A stretch of DNA of 64,000 bases from Streptomyces gardneri (GCF_006539185.1 NZ_BJMN01000013.1:62001-126000); one strand, 5' to 3'. Shown: positions 9,171 through 18,645, numbered from the stretch's first letter. Notes: generated by a model from the sequence alone, not told the origin. A program made the numbers and translations.

Positions 9171-10145
9171 GTGCGTATCGCAGTCACCGGCTCCATCGCC
9201 ACCGACCACCTCATGACCTTCCCCGGCCGGTTCGCCGACCAGCTCGTGGCCGACCAGCTCCACACGGTGTCCCTCTCGTTCCTCGTCGACAACCTGGACG
9301 TGCGCCGGGGAGGCGTCGCGGCCAACATCTGCTTCGGCATGGGCCAGCTCGGCAGCACCCCGCTCCTCGTGGGCGCCGCCGGCTTCGACTTCGACGAGTA
9401 CCGCGCCTGGCTCGACCGCCACGGCGTCGACACCTCCTCCGTGCGGATCTCCGAGGTCCTGCACACCGCCCGCTTCGTCTGCACCACGGACAAGGACCAC
9501 AACCAGATCGGCTCCTTCTACACGGGCGCGATGAGCGAGGCCCGGCTGATCGAGCTCAAGGCCGTCGCCGACCGCGTGGGCGGCCTCGACCTGGTCCTGA
9601 TCGGCGCCGACGACCCCGAGGCGATGCTCCGCCACACGGAGGAGTGCCGCTCCCGGTCGATCCCGTTCGCCGCCGACTTCTCGCAGCAGATCGCGCGCAT
9701 GGACGGCGAGGAGATCCGCACGCTCCTCGACGGGGCCACCTACCTCTTCTCCAACGAGTACGAGAAGGGCCTCATCGAGTCCAAGACGGGCTGGACCGAG
9801 GCGGAGATCCTCTCCCGCGTCGGCCACCGGATCACCACCCTCGGCTCGCGCGGCGTCCGCATCGAGCGCGTCGGCGAGACCCCGATCGAGGTCGGCTGCC
9901 CCGAGGAGACGGCCAAGGTCGACCCCACCGGCGTCGGCGACGCCTTCCGCGCCGGCTTCCTGACGGGTCTGCACTGGGGCGTCGACCTGGAGCGCGCCGC
10001 CCAGATCGGCTGCATGCTCGCCACGCTCGTCATCGAGACCCTGGGCACGCAGGAGTACACCCTGCGCCGCGCCAACTTCATGGACCGCTTCACCAAGGCC
10101 TACGGCGACGAGGCCGCCGCCGAGGTCCAGTCCCACCTGGGCTGA
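9171..10145 (+). CDS. PfkB-family carbohydrate kinase, adenosine kinase-like
   Basis: A 324-residue ribokinase-fold enzyme with N-terminal AVTGSIATDHLMTFPGRF, substrate-site RRGGVAANICF, and the C-terminal PfkB signature DPTGVGDAFRAGF carrying the catalytic Asp and anion hole. As I recall it, the sequence tracks M. tuberculosis Rv2202c (AdoK/CbhK) along its length, including SFYTGAMSEAR and HTEECRS, so adenosine phosphorylation for purine salvage is the best guess; another ribokinase activity remains possible. GTG 9171 has AGGAGC about 9 bases upstream. It converges with the desulfurase gene, 30 bases away. Confidence 0.88.
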   Translation: MRIAVTGSIATDHLMTFPGRFADQLVADQLHTVSLSFLVDNLDVRRGGVAANICFGMGQLGSTPLLVGAAGFDFDEYRAWLDRHGVDTSSVRISEVLHTARFVCTTDKDHNQIGSFYTGAMSEARLIELKAVADRVGGLDLVLIGADDPEAMLRHTEECRSRSIPFAADFSQQIARMDGEEIRTLLDGATYLFSNEYEKGLIESKTGWTEAEILSRVGHRITTLGSRGVRIERVGETPIEVGCPEETAKVDPTGVGDAFRAGFLTGLHWGVDLERAAQIGCMLATLVIETLGTQEYTLRRANFMDRFTKAYGDEAAAEVQSHLG

Positions 10146-10161
10146 CGCCCCTGGCGGTGGT

Positions 10162-10193
10162 GTGCGGCGGGCGGCTCAGGCCACCCGCCGCAC
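10162..10193. terminator. Hairpin between convergent genes, overlapping a CDS end
   Basis: A 10-bp perfect stem (10162-10171 with 10184-10193) spans the short gap after the kinase stop and runs into the last codons of the desulfurase gene. There is no T-tract, so termination is only a guess. Confidence 0.35.
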
Positions 10194-11564
10194 CACGTAC
10201 GCGACGCCGCCCCGTTCGGACGGCTCCTCGCCCACGTACTCCTGGCCGCGCATCTCGCACCAGGCCGGGATGTCGAGGCGGGCCGCCGCGTCGTCGGCGA
10301 GGACGGTCACCGTCCCGCCGACCGGGACGTCGCCGATCACCTTCGCCAGCTCGATCACCGGGATCGGGCAGCGCCGGCCGAGCGCGTCCACCACGAGCGA
10401 GCCGGAGCCGGCCGCCGGGGCCGCGGCCGGGGTCGCCGGAGCGCCGAGCCGCTCCCGTACCCCCGCGACCACCCCCGGCAGCACGTCGAGGAAGCGGTCC
10501 ACGTCCTCCGCCGGGGTGCCGGCCGGCAGCGACACCCGGACGTTCCCCTCGCTCAGCACGCCCATCGCGCGCAGCACATGGCTGGGCGTCAGCGTCGAGC
10601 TCGTACACGACGAACCGGACGAAACGGAGAAACCCTCCCGGTCCAGCTCGTGCAGCAGGGTCTCTCCGTCGACATAGAGGCAGGAGAACGTGACGAGATG
10701 GGGGAGCCGGGCCACCGGGTCGCCCACCACCTCCACGTCCGGCACCAGCTCCGGCACCCGTGCCCGGATCCGGTCCACCAGGCCCCGCAGCCGTGCCGAC
10801 TCGGCCGCCGCCTCCGCCCGGACCGCCCGCAGCGAGGCCGCCGCCGCCACGATCGCCGGCAGGTTCTCGAAGCCGGGCGCCCGCCCCGACTCCCGTTCGT
10901 CCGCGGGGCCTTGGGGAGCGAACCGCACCCCCTTCCGTACGGCGAGGAGCCCCACGCCCGCCGGGCCGCCCCACTTGTGCGCGCTCGCCGCGAGCAGCGA
11001 CCAGTCGCCCTCCACCGGCCCCCAGCCCAGCGACTGGGCCGCGTCCACGAGCAGCGGCACCCCCGCCGCCCGGCAGGCCTCGGCGACCTCGGCGACCGGC
11101 TGTTCGGTCCCCACCTCGTGGTTGGCCGACTGGAGACACGCCAGGGCCGTCCCGGCGTCCAGCGCCGTGGCGAAGCCCTCCGGGTCCACCGCGCCCGACC
11201 GGCCCACCGGCACCTCGGTCACCGCGCCGCCCGCCGCCGCGTGCCGCTCGGCCGCGTGCAGGACGGAGGAGTGCTCGACCGCCGAGACGACGAGACCGGT
11301 CCCGACACGCCGACGGCCCGCGAGGGCCCCGGAGATTCCGGCGTGAACCGCGCGCGTCCCCGAAGGAGTGAACACGAGCTCGTCGGGACGGCACCCCACC
11401 GCCTCCGCCGCGGCCTCCCGCGCCGCGTCCAGGAGCAGCCGGGCCCGCCTCCCCTCCCGGTACAGCCGGGCCGGGTCGGCCCAGCCCTCGTCCAGGGAGG
11501 CGAGCAGCGCCTGGCGGGCGACGGGGTGCAGGGGCGCGGCGGACGCGGCATCGAAGTACGGCAT
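10176..11564 (-). CDS. Cysteine desulfurase fused to a TusA-type sulfurtransferase domain
   Basis: A 462-residue two-domain protein. Residues 1-370 are a class V aminotransferase-fold cysteine desulfurase: YFDAASAAPLHP at the start, PLP lysine K197 in SAHKWGG, and the active-site cysteine C320 in SGSSCTSS that carries the persulfide. After an Ala/Pro linker (about 375-387) comes a TusA domain with its signature Cys C399 in GRRCPIPVIELAK. The fusion suggests direct transfer of sulfur from C320 to C399. The start at 11564 gives a normal N-terminus; an open extension upstream is low-complexity. The sulfur acceptor is unknown (tRNA thiolation, cofactor synthesis and Fe-S supply are candidates). 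Confidence 0.93.
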   Translation of the reverse strand: MPYFDAASAAPLHPVARQALLASLDEGWADPARLYREGRRARLLLDAAREAAAEAVGCRPDELVFTPSGTRAVHAGISGALAGRRRVGTGLVVSAVEHSSVLHAAERHAAAGGAVTEVPVGRSGAVDPEGFATALDAGTALACLQSANHEVGTEQPVAEVAEACRAAGVPLLVDAAQSLGWGPVEGDWSLLAASAHKWGGPAGVGLLAVRKGVRFAPQGPADERESGRAPGFENLPAIVAAAASLRAVRAEAAAESARLRGLVDRIRARVPELVPDVEVVGDPVARLPHLVTFSCLYVDGETLLHELDREGFSVSSGSSCTSSTLTPSHVLRAMGVLSEGNVRVSLPAGTPAEDVDRFLDVLPGVVAGVRERLGAPATPAAAPAAGSGSLVVDALGRRCPIPVIELAKVIGDVPVGGTVTVLADDAAARLDIPAWCEMRGQEYVGEEPSERGGVAYVVRRVA

Positions 11565-12050
11565 CCGCCCACGGTAGGGCCGTCCGTCCCCGACCCGCCG
11601 GGGCACCCCTCTCCGACCCGCCGCGCGGCCTCGCCCCGACCTGCCGGGCGACCCCTCCCCGCCCTGCCCGGCGGACCCGCCCCGACCCGCCGTGCCGACC
11701 CCCGTCCCGCGCCCGGCCGACACGCCCGACGCGCCCGGCCCGCACCACCGCCCACACATCCGTCCGCACATCCGTGCGCTTCTCGTGAGCCCTCGTCAGA
11801 AGGCCCTCCCGGTACGACGCCAGACCGCCGGACGGGCCCCCGGGACCCCCCTCCGGAACCTCGGAGTCCACCCCTTCGGGGGCTCGGGCGGCGCGTTGGG
11901 CACCCTCCCCGCGCGACCCCAAATAGCGTCCAGTAGGGTTTGGTCCGCATAAACATCCAAACCCCTGCCCGCGGCCGGGGCGGCGACCGACCAGCGAGAC
12001 GGACGGCCGTGGCCGACCACTGCGGGCCGAGACTCTCGGGAAGGCGCTAC
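11565..12050. other. Non-coding region upstream of the cytochrome oxidase operon
   Basis: 486 bases without a convincing gene. 11570-11720 is low-complexity, with repeated CGACCCGCCG-like blocks. The ctaC-proximal part becomes AT-richer and holds a candidate -10 (TAGGGT, 11934-11939) overlapped by a perfect inverted repeat (11936-11964). Frames open across the region on both strands are GC-bias artefacts. Confidence 0.6.
11936..11964. promoter_or_regulatory. Inverted repeat overlapping a putative ctaC -10 element
   Basis: Perfect 8-bp arms GGGTTTGG (11936-11943) and CCAAACCC (11957-11964) flank 13 bases. TAGGGT at 11934-11939 fits the Streptomyces -10 consensus and overlaps the left arm. A matching -35 is not clear. 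The regulator is unknown. Confidence 0.45.
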
Positions 12051-13016
12051 GTGAGTCCCAACGGCTCCGACCGCTCGTCGCGGCGCCCGATGCGGCGGAA
12101 GCTGCCGCAGGTGCTGACTGCGGGCCTGATCCTGGCGACAGCCACGGGCTGCTCGTACAACTGGGAAGACTTCCCCCGCCTTGGCATGCCCACCCCCGTC
12201 ACGGAAGAGGCTCCCACGATCCTCTCCCTGTGGCAGGGCTCGTGGGCCGCCGCGCTCATCACCGGAATCCTGGTGTGGGGCCTGATCATCTGGTCCGTCA
12301 TCTTCCACCGGCGGAGCAGGACCAAGGTCGAGGTACCTCCGCAGACCCGTTACAACATGCCCATCGAGGCGCTGTACACGGTCACCCCGCTCATCATCGT
12401 CTCGGTGCTCTTCTACTTCACCGCGCGCGACGAGTCCAAGCTCCTCAGCCTCTCCCCCAAGCCCGCCCACACCATCAACGTGGTCGGCTACCAGTGGAGC
12501 TGGGGCTTCAACTACGTCGAGAACGTGCCCGGTGTCGAGGGTGACGCCAAGGCGGACAAGAACCTCTCCTCGATCCCGGACAAGTACCTCGAGGCGTTCC
12601 CGGAGAACGCCGGCGGCGTCTACGACGCCGGTATCCCCGGCGACCGGAACCCGCAGACCGGCAACCCGGGCCCGACCCTGTGGCTGCCCAAGGGCGAGAA
12701 GGTCCGGTTCGTCCTGACCTCCCGCGACGTCATCCACTCCTTCTGGGTGGTCCCCTTCCTGTTCAAGCAGGACGTCATCCCGGGTCACACCAACGTCTTC
12801 GAGGTGACTCCGAACCAGGAGGGCACCTTCCTCGGCAAGTGCGCCGAGCTGTGCGGTGTCGACCACTCCCGGATGCTCTTCAACGTCAAGGTGGTCTCTC
12901 CGGAGCGCTACCAGCAGCACCTGAAGGAGCTGGCCGAGAAGGGGCAGACCGGCTACATCCCGTCTGGCATCGAGCAGACGGACCCGGCCAGGAATGCGGA
13001 GAAGAACCAACTGTGA
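12051..13016 (+). CDS. ctaC: Cytochrome c oxidase subunit II (CtaC)
   Basis: Subunit II of the aa3 oxidase, which carries the CuA centre that accepts electrons from the diheme QcrC. The 321-residue protein has a lipoprotein-like signal ([11 protein letters not shown]), two membrane helices (about residues 60-85 and 105-125), and a periplasm-facing cupredoxin domain. CuA ligands are visible: H229 in DVIHSFWV, then C264, E266, C268, H272 and M275 in [17 protein letters not shown] 12051 is preceded by GGGAAGG at a good distance; an upstream ATG-type frame lacks one. The stop overlaps the ctaD start by 4 bases. Confidence 0.97.
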   Translation: MSPNGSDRSSRRPMRRKLPQVLTAGLILATATGCSYNWEDFPRLGMPTPVTEEAPTILSLWQGSWAAALITGILVWGLIIWSVIFHRRSRTKVEVPPQTRYNMPIEALYTVTPLIIVSVLFYFTARDESKLLSLSPKPAHTINVVGYQWSWGFNYVENVPGVEGDAKADKNLSSIPDKYLEAFPENAGGVYDAGIPGDRNPQTGNPGPTLWLPKGEKVRFVLTSRDVIHSFWVVPFLFKQDVIPGHTNVFEVTPNQEGTFLGKCAELCGVDHSRMLFNVKVVSPERYQQHLKELAEKGQTGYIPSGIEQTDPARNAEKNQL

Positions 13017-14749
13017 GCATCCACAACGAAACCCAGGGTGCCGCCGCAGCTGAGGACTCGTACGAGAACGAGCTGCCCGTACGGCGCAAGCAGCCCGGCA
13101 ACGTCGTGATCAAGTGGCTGACCACCACCGATCACAAGACGATCGGGACGATGTACCTGGTCACGTCGTTCGCGTTCTTCTGCATCGGCGGTCTCATGGC
13201 GCTCTTCATGCGCGCCGAGCTGGCCCGTCCGGGTACGCAGATCATGTCGAACGAGCAGTTCAACCAGGCGTTCACGATGCACGGCACGATCATGCTGCTG
13301 ATGTTCGCGACGCCGCTGTTCGCCGGATTCGCGAACTGGATCATGCCGCTGCAGATCGGCGCGCCCGACGTGGCGTTCCCGCGGCTGAACATGTTCGCGT
13401 ACTGGCTGTACCTCTTCGGCTCGATCATCGCGGTGGCCGGCTTCCTCACCCCGCAGGGTGCGGCCGACTTCGGCTGGTTCGCCTACTCCCCGCTGTCGGA
13501 CGCCGTCCGCTCGCCGGGTGTCGGCGCCGACATGTGGATCATGGGTCTGGCCTTCTCCGGCTTCGGCACGATCCTCGGTTCGGTCAACTTCATCACCACG
13601 ATCATCTGCATGCGCGCTCCGGGCATGACGATGTTCCGTATGCCGATCTTCACCTGGAACGTGCTGCTGACCGGTGTCCTGGTCCTGCTCGCGTTCCCGG
13701 TCCTGGCGGCCGCGCTGTTCGCCCTGGAGGCGGACCGCAAGTTCGGCTCGCACATCTTCGACGCGGCCAATGGTGGAGCGCTGCTCTGGCAGCACCTCTT
13801 CTGGTTCTTCGGACACCCAGAGGTGTACATCATCGCGCTGCCGTTCTTCGGCATCGTCTCCGAGGTCATCCCGGTCTTCAGCCGTAAGCCGATGTTCGGC
13901 TACATCGGTCTGGTGGCCGCGACCATCGCGATCGCCGGCCTGTCCGTGACCGTGTGGGCCCACCACATGTACGTCACAGGCGGTGTGCTCCTACCGTTCT
14001 TCTCCTTCATGACGTTCCTCATCGCCGTACCGACAGGCGTGAAGTTCTTCAACTGGATCGGAACGATGTGGAAGGGCTCGTTGTCGTTCGAGACACCGAT
14101 GCTCTGGACGATCGGCTTCCTGATCACCTTCACCTTCGGTGGTCTGACGGGTGTCATCCTGGCCTCGCCGCCGATGGACTTCCACGTCTCGGACTCGTAC
14201 TTCGTCGTCGCGCACTTCCACTACGTCGTCTTCGGCACCGTGGTGTTCGCGATGTTCGCCGGCTTCCACTTCTGGTGGCCGAAGTTCACGGGCAAGATGC
14301 TGGACGAGCGACTCGGCAAGATGACGTTCTGGACGCTGTTCATCGGCTTCCACGGCACCTTCCTGGTGCAGCACTGGCTCGGTGCCGAGGGCATGCCGCG
14401 TCGTTACGCGGACTACCTCGACGCCGACGGCTTCACCGCGCTGAACACGATCTCGACGATCTCCTCCTTCCTGCTCGGTCTGTCGATCCTGCCGTTCTTC
14501 TACAACGTCTGGAAGACCGCCAAGTACGGCAAGAAGATCGAGGTCGACGACCCGTGGGGCTACGGCCGTTCGCTCGAGTGGGCGACGTCCTGCCCGCCGC
14601 CGCGGCACAACTTCCTCACGCTGCCGCGGATCCGCTCCGAGTCCCCGGCCTTCGACCTGCACCACCCTGAGATCGCCGCTGTCGACCAGCTGGAGAACAA
14701 GGGGCACGTGGCCGAGGCCCTCACGAGCGGCAAGGAGGCCGGCAAGTGA
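13013..14749 (+). CDS. ctaD: Cytochrome c oxidase subunit I (CtaD)
   Basis: Catalytic haem-copper subunit of 578 residues with about 12 membrane helices. Metal ligands are all present: H90 (low-spin haem a) in TMHGTIM, H268 with cross-linked Y272 in FGHPEVYI (CuB), H317/H318 in WAHHMY (CuB), and H401/H403 in [10 protein letters not shown] (haems a3 and a). The GTG start at 13013 overlaps the ctaC stop (GTGA), and the end overlaps ctaF in the same way, so the three are translationally coupled. HPEVY marks a type A haem-copper oxidase. Confidence 0.98.
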   Translation: MSIHNETQGAAAAEDSYENELPVRRKQPGNVVIKWLTTTDHKTIGTMYLVTSFAFFCIGGLMALFMRAELARPGTQIMSNEQFNQAFTMHGTIMLLMFATPLFAGFANWIMPLQIGAPDVAFPRLNMFAYWLYLFGSIIAVAGFLTPQGAADFGWFAYSPLSDAVRSPGVGADMWIMGLAFSGFGTILGSVNFITTIICMRAPGMTMFRMPIFTWNVLLTGVLVLLAFPVLAAALFALEADRKFGSHIFDAANGGALLWQHLFWFFGHPEVYIIALPFFGIVSEVIPVFSRKPMFGYIGLVAATIAIAGLSVTVWAHHMYVTGGVLLPFFSFMTFLIAVPTGVKFFNWIGTMWKGSLSFETPMLWTIGFLITFTFGGLTGVILASPPMDFHVSDSYFVVAHFHYVVFGTVVFAMFAGFHFWWPKFTGKMLDERLGKMTFWTLFIGFHGTFLVQHWLGAEGMPRRYADYLDADGFTALNTISTISSFLLGLSILPFFYNVWKTAKYGKKIEVDDPWGYGRSLEWATSCPPPRHNFLTLPRIRSESPAFDLHHPEIAAVDQLENKGHVAEALTSGKEAGK

Positions 14750-15144
14750 AGATCCAAGGCAAGATGTTCATCTGGCTGAGCGTCTTCATCCTCGCCGTGG
14801 CCATCCTGTATGGCGTGTGGTCGAAGGAGCCGGTCGGCACCACGGCGCTGTTCCTCGCCTTCGGCCTGTCCATCATGATCGGCTACTACCTGGCCTTCAC
14901 GGCCAAGCGTGTCGACGCGATGGCGCAGGACAACAAGGAGGCCGACGTCGCGGACGAGGCCGGCGAGGTGGGCTTCTTCGCCCCCCACAGCTGGCAGCCG
15001 CTCTCGCTGGCCGTCGGTGGTGCGCTCGCCTTCCTCGCCGTCGCGATGGGCTGGTGGATCCTGTACTTCTCCGCCCCGCTGATCCTCGTCGGCCTGTTCG
15101 GCTGGGTCTTCGAGTTCTACCGCGGCGAGAACCAGAACCAGTAG
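14746..15144 (+). CDS. ctaF: Cytochrome c oxidase subunit IV (CtaF)
   Basis: A 132-residue, four-helix actinobacterial accessory subunit of the bc1-aa3 supercomplex. Hydrophobic segments are seen near residues 7-25, 30-48, 80-98 and 100-120, separated by an acidic loop ([13 protein letters not shown]). The GTG start overlaps the ctaD stop. A strong terminator follows, so ctaC-ctaD-ctaF is one transcription unit. Confidence 0.95.
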   Translation: MKIQGKMFIWLSVFILAVAILYGVWSKEPVGTTALFLAFGLSIMIGYYLAFTAKRVDAMAQDNKEADVADEAGEVGFFAPHSWQPLSLAVGGALAFLAVAMGWWILYFSAPLILVGLFGWVFEFYRGENQNQ

Positions 15145-15186
15145 CGGCAACGCCGCAGCGGTACCCCGCTCCGTAACGGAGCACCC

Positions 15187-15233
15187 AGAGGGGCCCGGAC
15201 ACTTCGTCACCGAAGTGTCCGGGCCCCTCTTTT
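15187..15233 (+). terminator. Terminator of ctaCDF
   Basis: Perfect 20-bp stem (15187-15206 with 15211-15230), TCAC tetraloop, followed by TTTG; a textbook intrinsic terminator for its length and position. Confidence 0.92.
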
Positions 15234-15280
15234 GCCGCACTCGGCGCGCTGCTGCCGAGGACAGTCCTTAGCGTGAAGTC

Positions 15281-16540
15281 ATGAACGACACGCCGCGCAT
15301 TCGGACTGTTCTGAGCTGCACTCTTCTGGCCGTCACCGTCACCGCGGCCGCCACGGCCTGCGCGGGCTCCGACGGCCATCCCCTGTCGGTGAAGCCCTAC
15401 GACGCGGCGGACCAGCTCGCCATCAGCGCCGGGACGGGCGGCGCCAAGGCGGACCCGGAGAAGCCCCTGGAGATCTCCGCCAAGGGCGAGGACGGTCGGA
15501 TCACCGACGTCACCGCCATAGACACCGCAGGACGCCATCTGGCAGGCGAACTCACCGCGGACGGGCAGCGCTGGCGCTCCACGGCCGCCCTGGCCGCCGG
15601 CACCCACTACACCGTCCGGGTGGCCACCGAGGACGAGGACGGCGCTCCAGGCGCCCGTACGTACACGTTCGAGACGGCACCGGCCAAACGGGCCCTGACC
15701 GCCACCTTCGGGCCTGAGACGGGCACGTACGGCGTCGGACAGCCCCTCACCGCCGACCTCAGCCTCCCCGTGAAGGACAGGGCGGCCCGCGCGGTCGTCG
15801 AGCGGGCCCTCAAGGTCCGCTCCACCCCCGCCGTCGAAGGCTCCTGGTACTGGGTGGACGACAAGAAGCTGCACTTCCGCCCGAAGGAGTACTGGCCCGC
15901 GGGAGCGCGCGTCACGGCCACCGCCAACCTGGACGGCCTCAAGGTGGGGGACAAGCTCTACGGCGGCGCGTCCAAGCCGCTGAAGCTCTCCATCGGCGAC
16001 CGCGTCGAGGCGGTCGCGGACGCCGGGTCGCACTACATGACCGTCCGGCGCAACGGAGAAGTGATCAACACCATTCCGGTGACCACCGGCAAGCCGGGCT
16101 TCTCCACCCGCAACGGCATCAAGGTCGTGCTCGGCAAGGAGTACTACGTCCGGATGCGGGGCACCAGCGTCGGCATCGCGGAAGGCAGTTCGGAGTCGTA
16201 CGACCTGCCGGTCTACTACGCCACGCGGGTGACATGGAGCGGCGAATACGTCCACGCCGCGCCCTGGTCCGTCGGCTCGCAGGGCGTGGCGAACGTCAGC
16301 CACGGCTGTGTCGGCATGTCGACCGGGAACGCGGCCTGGTTCTACGAGACCGTCCGCCCCGGCGACATCGTGAAGACCGTCAACAGCTCAGGCAACACGA
16401 TGGACACCTTCGGCAACGGCTTCGGCGACTGGAACATGCCGTGGGACAAGTGGCGCAAGGGCAGCGCCCTGGTGGAACAGTCGGGAGACCCGACCGCCAC
16501 CGAGGACGCCAAGGCCCGCCTGCGGCCCCTCTCCTTCTAG
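15281..16540 (+). CDS. L,D-transpeptidase lipoprotein (YkuD family, Ig-like domains)
   Basis: A 419-residue cell-wall crosslinking enzyme that makes 3-3 peptide bonds. The signal peptide ends in a lipobox (AATAC, C27). Two beta-rich Ig-like regions (about 45-145 and 150-255) precede the YkuD catalytic domain (about 255-380), with active-site motif SHGCVGMS (C343) and upstream histidine in EYVHAAPW. This is the arrangement of the mycobacterial LdtMt2 type. It sits between the two halves of the respiratory gene set and converges with the next gene at a distance of only 7 bases. Confidence 0.95.
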   Translation: MNDTPRIRTVLSCTLLAVTVTAAATACAGSDGHPLSVKPYDAADQLAISAGTGGAKADPEKPLEISAKGEDGRITDVTAIDTAGRHLAGELTADGQRWRSTAALAAGTHYTVRVATEDEDGAPGARTYTFETAPAKRALTATFGPETGTYGVGQPLTADLSLPVKDRAARAVVERALKVRSTPAVEGSWYWVDDKKLHFRPKEYWPAGARVTATANLDGLKVGDKLYGGASKPLKLSIGDRVEAVADAGSHYMTVRRNGEVINTIPVTTGKPGFSTRNGIKVVLGKEYYVRMRGTSVGIAEGSSESYDLPVYYATRVTWSGEYVHAAPWSVGSQGVANVSHGCVGMSTGNAAWFYETVRPGDIVKTVNSSGNTMDTFGNGFGDWNMPWDKWRKGSALVEQSGDPTATEDAKARLRPLSF

Positions 16541-16547
16541 GGCTGGG

Positions 16548-16949
16548 TTACGCGTCGAGGGACAGGCGGGAACGCAGCAGGGACGCCAGGGACGCCGCGA
16601 ACTCCACCGGTTCCACCGGAAGGGTGATCGCGGCGTCCGCGCGGCTCCAGGTGGCCAGCCAGGCGTCCTGCGGGCGCCCGATGAGCAGCAGCACCGGCGG
16701 GCAGCGGAAGATCTCGTCCTTGATCTGCCGGCAGACGCCCATGCCGCCGGCGGGCACCGCCTCGCCGTCCAGGACGCACACGTCCACACCGCCCTCGTCC
16801 AGGCGCTTCAGCACCGCCGGCAGAGTCGCGCACTCCACGAACTCGACCGGGGGGACGTCGGCCGCGGGCCTGCGCCCGGCGGCGAGGCGCACCTGCGCGC
16901 GGGTGTTCGCGTCGTCGCTGTAGACCAGGACCGTGGCACTCGACTGCAT
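16548..16949 (-). CDS. Degenerate response-regulator receiver protein, stand-alone
   Basis: A 133-residue single-domain protein starting at ATG 16949 behind GGAGGA. It has the receiver-like pattern: acidic pair in LVYSDDANTR, a candidate phosphoacceptor Asp in VCVLDGEAVP, VLLLIGRPQ as the fourth strand, and ITLPVEPVEF where receivers have the K-P motif. The conserved Lys before Pro is replaced by Leu, so phosphorylation-driven switching is doubtful. There is no output domain and no kinase nearby. It lies between the transpeptidase gene and ctaE, divergent from ctaE. Confidence 0.8.
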   Translation of the reverse strand: MQSSATVLVYSDDANTRAQVRLAAGRRPAADVPPVEFVECATLPAVLKRLDEGGVDVCVLDGEAVPAGGMGVCRQIKDEIFRCPPVLLLIGRPQDAWLATWSRADAAITLPVEPVEFAASLASLLRSRLSLDA

Positions 16950-17129
16950 CGTTCCTCCGTGGGGAAGTCCGTGGGAAGGTCGTCGATCGATGCGCGGGAT
17001 GCTACTCCGGTCCACACCCCGTCAACACCCGTTCAGCACCTGTTCGAAGGGCCTTCCGATGGGCCGTTCGGGCTGGACACACCCCCCTGACACTCCGAAC
17101 GGCACCCCCCGGAGTGAGGGCGGGATAAG

Positions 17130-17150
17130 CGACCGACATAATGTCGGTCG
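17130..17150. promoter_or_regulatory. Perfect palindrome at the ctaE start, with candidate -10
   Basis: Nine-base arms CGACCGACA (17130-17138) and TGTCGGTCG (17142-17150) flank TAA. The centre reads CATAAT (17137-17142), a plausible -10 that would put the transcript start near the GTG at 17150. Confidence 0.45.
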
Positions 17151-17761
17151 TGGCGACAGTAACGACAGTAGAAACAGGGCACGCGCACCCGTCGGTCAAT
17201 CGACCGAACCTCACCAGCGTCGGAACCATCATCTGGTTGAGCTCCGAGCTGATGTTCTTCGCGGCCCTCTTCGCGATGTACTTCACCCTGCGATCGGTGA
17301 CCGGTCCCGAGTTCTGGGCGGAAAAGGCCTCGGCCTTGAACTTCCCGTTCTCGGCGACCAACACCACGATCCTGGTGCTCTCCTCCCTCACCTGTCAGCT
17401 CGGCGTCTTCGCCGCCGAGCGGGGCGACGTGAAGAAGCTCAGGACGTGGTTCATCATCACGTTCGTGATGGGTGCGATCTTCATCGGCGGCCAGGTCTTC
17501 GAGTACACCGAGCTGGTCAAGCACGAGGGCCTCTCGCTCTCGTCGGACCCGTACGGCTCGGTGTTCTACCTGACCACCGGCTTCCACGGCCTGCACGTGA
17601 CGGGCGGTCTCATCGCCTTCCTGCTGGTCCTCGGCCGGACGTACGCCGCCAAGAGGTTCACCCACGAGCAGGCAACCGCCGCCATCGTCGTGTCCTACTA
17701 CTGGCACTTCGTCGATGTCGTCTGGATCGGCCTCTTCGCCACGATCTACATGATCAAGTAA
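17141..17761 (+). CDS. ctaE: Cytochrome c oxidase subunit III (CtaE)
   Basis: A 206-residue, five-helix form of subunit III, with [17 protein letters not shown] in the first helix, the FEYTEL Glu motif, [15 protein letters not shown] and [10 protein letters not shown]. It assembles with CtaC/CtaD in the aa3 oxidase. ATG 17141 gives the usual MSVVAT start but has no ribosome-binding site. GTG 17150 (VATVTTVE) is an alternative that would suit a leaderless message. qcrC follows after 74 bases, so ctaE probably heads a ctaE-qcrCAB transcript. Confidence 0.95.
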   Translation: MSVVATVTTVETGHAHPSVNRPNLTSVGTIIWLSSELMFFAALFAMYFTLRSVTGPEFWAEKASALNFPFSATNTTILVLSSLTCQLGVFAAERGDVKKLRTWFIITFVMGAIFIGGQVFEYTELVKHEGLSLSSDPYGSVFYLTTGFHGLHVTGGLIAFLLVLGRTYAAKRFTHEQATAAIVVSYYWHFVDVVWIGLFATIYMIK

Positions 17762-17835
17762 TCGGTCACCGCCTCATGGCGGACCGAGACATCCAGCAAG
17801 CATCGACGCAGAAGATCCTGACACCGGGGTAATCC

Positions 17836-18645
17836 GTGAAAAAGCTCTCCGCACGACGACGCCATCCGCTGGCGGCGGTCGTCGTCCTCCTACTCGCGCT
17901 GGCGGCCACTGGGGGGCTGTACGCCGCGTTCGCGCCCGCGGGCACGGCGAAGGCCGATGAAACCGCCCAGTCCCTCGCGATCGAGGAGGGCAAGAAGCTC
18001 TACTCCGTCGGCTGCGCCAGCTGCCACGGAACCGGCGGTCAGGGCACCACTGACGGCCCGTCCCTGGTCGGCGTCGGCTCGGCCTCAGTCGACTTCCAGG
18101 TCGGCACGGGCCGCATGCCGGCCCAGCAGCCGGGCGCCCAGGTCCCGAAGAAGAAGGTCATCTACTCGCAGGCTGAGATCGATCAGCTCGCGGCGTACGT
18201 CGCCTCTCTCGGTGCCGGTCCGATCACGCCGACCGAGGCCCAGTACAACCCTGCCGGAGCCGACATCGCCAAGGGTGGCGAGCTGTTCCGCAGCAACTGT
18301 GCCCAGTGCCACAACTTCACCGGTGAGGGCGGCGCGCTGAGCAACGGCAAGTACGCCCCCAGCCTCGAAGGCGTGAGCCCGAAGCACCTCTACGAGGCCA
18401 TGCAGACCGGCCCGCAGAACATGCCCTCCTTCCCGGACACGACCATGCCGGAGCAGGAGAAGAAGGACATCATCGCGTACGTCCAGGCCGTCAACGGCGA
18501 GAAGGCCGACAACCCGGGCGGTCTCTCGCTCGGTGGCCTCGGCCCCGTCTCCGAGGGTCTGTTCGCCTGGGTCTTCGGTCTGGGCGCGCTCATCGCAGTT
18601 GCCATCTGGGTCGCGGCCCACACCGCTAAGGCCAAGAAGTCATGA
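17836..18645 (+). CDS. qcrC: Diheme cytochrome c subunit of the bc1 complex (QcrC)
   Basis: A 269-residue membrane-bound cytochrome that replaces soluble cytochrome c and hands electrons from the bc1 complex to CuA of the oxidase. It has an N-terminal hydrophobic segment (about residues 11-32) and two haem c sites, CASCH (C60, C63, H64) and CAQCH (C155, C158, H159). Likely axial methionines lie in GRMPA and NMPSFP, and a C-terminal anchor helix near 240-262 ends in a Lys-rich tail. GTG 17836 is the start. The stop overlaps qcrA by 4 bases. Confidence 0.97.
   Translation: MKKLSARRRHPLAAVVVLLLALAATGGLYAAFAPAGTAKADETAQSLAIEEGKKLYSVGCASCHGTGGQGTTDGPSLVGVGSASVDFQVGTGRMPAQQPGAQVPKKKVIYSQAEIDQLAAYVASLGAGPITPTEAQYNPAGADIAKGGELFRSNCAQCHNFTGEGGALSNGKYAPSLEGVSPKHLYEAMQTGPQNMPSFPDTTMPEQEKKDIIAYVQAVNGEKADNPGGLSLGGLGPVSEGLFAWVFGLGALIAVAIWVAAHTAKAKKS

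Noticed and set aside
11796..13010. Long minus-strand frame covering the ctaC region
   Set aside because: Opposite strand of ctaC with the same low-information composition; its upstream part falls in a non-coding repeat-like stretch.
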